From: Albibacterium sp035514885
GTDB lineage: Bacteria; Bacteroidota; Bacteroidia; Sphingobacteriales; Sphingobacteriaceae
Assembly: GCF_035514885.1 (NCBI RefSeq)
Contig: NZ_DATJCH010000012.1
Coordinates: 744,001-808,000, forward strand
Direction: 5' to 3'
DNA length: 64,000 nt
The notes under the pieces were generated by a model. It saw only the letters and a program-made list of their open reading frames with translations. It had not been told where the DNA came from and searched no databases. A program made the translations under genes and the position numbers. Shown here one piece after another: positions 62,875-64,000 of this stretch (the stretch's first letter is position 1; each line of letters opens with the position of its first letter).

Positions 62875-64000
62875 ATGTCGGAATTAATGATATATCTTCT
62901 AAAAGCTAATATTGCTTTAACATTATTTTATTTGGGCTATTACTTTGGGTTGCGTAACCTGACTTTTTATAGATTAAATCGATATTATCTACTCCTAGCT
63001 CTGACTTTCTCAGTAACATACCCTTTGATTAATCTAAAAAGCTTGTTTAGTAGCAAACTGGATATTCCCGCCGAAATAATAACAGCACTTCCTGATTTGA
63101 ATAACCTTCATTTTTCGCAACAAGGAATGGAATTCAGTGAAATTATTGAATATTTCCTATGGTTCAGCTTTGCAGTAGTCTTTTTTAATTTATTAATTAA
63201 ACTTCGGGGAGTATTAAAGGTTCATGTAAACTCAATACCAGCTCATTGGAACATTTACCCCTATAGAAAATCACAGGAAGACATTACTCCATTTTCATTT
63301 TGGAAATCAATTTACCTTAACCCTGACAAACACAACAAAGAAGAATTTGACAAAATTTTCAAACATGAATATATCCATGTACGTCAGCTTCACAGTCTGG
63401 ATACCTTAACTGCTGAGCTTGTATTTGTATTTTTTTGGTATAATCCTATTTGCTGGTTTATAAGACAGTCCATTCATGAAAACATAGAATTTATTACGGA
63501 CCAAAAAGTATTATCTACCGGAATAAATAAACAAAGTTATCAATATAGCTTACTAAACATCAGCAGCTTACCTACAGAACCAGCATTAGGTAACCACTTT
63601 AACATTAAAAACCTCAAGAAGAGGATAAAGATGATGAACAAGAATCAAACGTCGAATAGTCATCTAAGTAAATATGTATTTATTTTGCCCATAGTTATCA
63701 TTGGCTCGCTGATTTTTAGCATTTCAAATGCAAAGGAAAGCCTTGATTCATCTCCCTTATCTACCAGCATAATAACAAACGAAAGGATGGCAGAGGAACA
63801 AAATAGTTTATTGCCAAATACAGAGCCTGCAAAAGGACGTCTTCCTGAAAATCTTTTAATTCTAGTAAATGGTGTAAAAGTTAACGAAGAAGATTTCAAA
63901 AAGATAAATCCGAAAGACATTGAATCTATAAATGTTTACAAAGAAGAATCAGCTATTGAAAGATTTGGTAAAGAAGCTACAGATGGAGTAATTGAAATCT
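62875..64000 (+). CDS. BlaR1/MecR1-like M56 metallopeptidase with TonB-plug-like segment, partial (cut by right edge)
   Basis: The first 375 codons of a sensor peptidase, running off the right edge. Four hydrophobic helices flank a cytoplasmic zinc domain with the motif HEYIHVRQ (164-171) and the Glu/Asp of HENIEFITDQ. After a further helix (about 275-291) comes a periplasmic segment ending in LVNGVKVNEEDFKKINPKDI and SINVYKEESAIERFGKEATDGVIEI, which looks like a TonB-receptor plug motif. M56 peptidases cleave the BlaI-like repressor on signal. No penicillin-binding domain is visible in the part seen. Confidence 0.87.
   Translation, partial: MSELMIYLLKANIALTLFYLGYYFGLRNLTFYRLNRYYLLLALTFSVTYPLINLKSLFSSKLDIPAEIITALPDLNNLHFSQQGMEFSEIIEYFLWFSFAVVFFNLLIKLRGVLKVHVNSIPAHWNIYPYRKSQEDITPFSFWKSIYLNPDKHNKEEFDKIFKHEYIHVRQLHSLDTLTAELVFVFFWYNPICWFIRQSIHENIEFITDQKVLSTGINKQSYQYSLLNISSLPTEPALGNHFNIKNLKKRIKMMNKNQTSNSHLSKYVFILPIVIIGSLIFSISNAKESLDSSPLSTSIITNERMAEEQNSLLPNTEPAKGRLPENLLILVNGVKVNEEDFKKINPKDIESINVYKEESAIERFGKEATDGVIEI

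Noticed and set aside
1..64000. tRNA, rRNA, insertion sequences, prophage or integron
   Set aside because: No cloverleaf-like or rRNA-like stretch was noticed in the short intergenic gaps, and no transposase or integrase text. A tRNAscan or ISfinder search would be decisive.

Overview
The window reads as chromosome of a Bacteroidota bacterium, most likely of the Sphingobacteriales (a Solitalea- or Pedobacter-like organism is plausible, but the genus cannot be fixed from the sequence alone). Reasons: AT-rich DNA; start codons without Shine-Dalgarno sequences; repeated -7 boxes of the TAnnTTTG type that Bacteroidota RNA polymerase uses; a gliding-motility gene (gldC); CarboxypepD-type outer-membrane barrels; and an ECF sigma factor followed by a barrel-bearing anti-sigma-like protein. 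I saw no tRNA, rRNA, CRISPR array, insertion sequence or prophage. Gene density is high and most of the window is ordinary housekeeping.

Left part (1-10 kb, all minus strand): a tightly packed set transcribed towards the left edge. A PorQ/PorV-like protein comes first, then an outer-membrane barrel with a helix-hairpin-helix domain, ComEC, a RecQ-type helicase, a UMF1 transporter and a truncated LutA-like gene. Before it lies a CDF transporter/NUDIX pair. 10-20 kb: aspartate aminotransferase, a MacB/FtsX-type permease, queA, ispD, a 50-residue membrane protein, then ftsK with a LolA-like carrier, a small conserved protein and a PhnP-like metallo-hydrolase in one operon.

20-37 kb: lpxH-like phosphatase; S9A prolyl oligopeptidase; an ECF sigma factor with a protein that appears to span both membranes; lysS; valS; an M13 peptidase; a sulfur block (persulfide dioxygenase-rhodanese, exported rhodanese, mnmD); and an RNA helicase, small membrane protein and gldC operon. 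36.5-47 kb: dihydroorotase, then a small polysaccharide-esterase and outer-membrane island: sialate/acetyl esterase, a CE15 glucuronoyl esterase split by one missing base, a large outer-membrane barrel, a CBM9-like secreted protein, an unknown secreted protein and a PQQ-type sugar dehydrogenase.

47-64 kb: LTA-synthase-like sulfatase; a striking 4+4 inverted array of 11-base units; a SIMPL protein; a quinone oxidoreductase also split by one missing base; a short lipoate ligase; an acyl-CoA dehydrogenase; an AhpD-like protein; a His/Met-rich outer-membrane protein; a 2-hydroxyacid dehydrogenase; a FAD oxidoreductase with a Rieske domain; metE behind a cobalamin riboswitch with a long structured leader; a CynX-type transporter; and a BlaI/BlaR1 pair cut by the right edge.

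Most interesting: the sigma/dual-membrane anti-sigma pair, the HHH-barrel beside comEC, the 11-base inverted array, the metE leader, the persulfide/tRNA-thiouridine cluster, and -7 boxes lying exactly 5 bases before three start codons.
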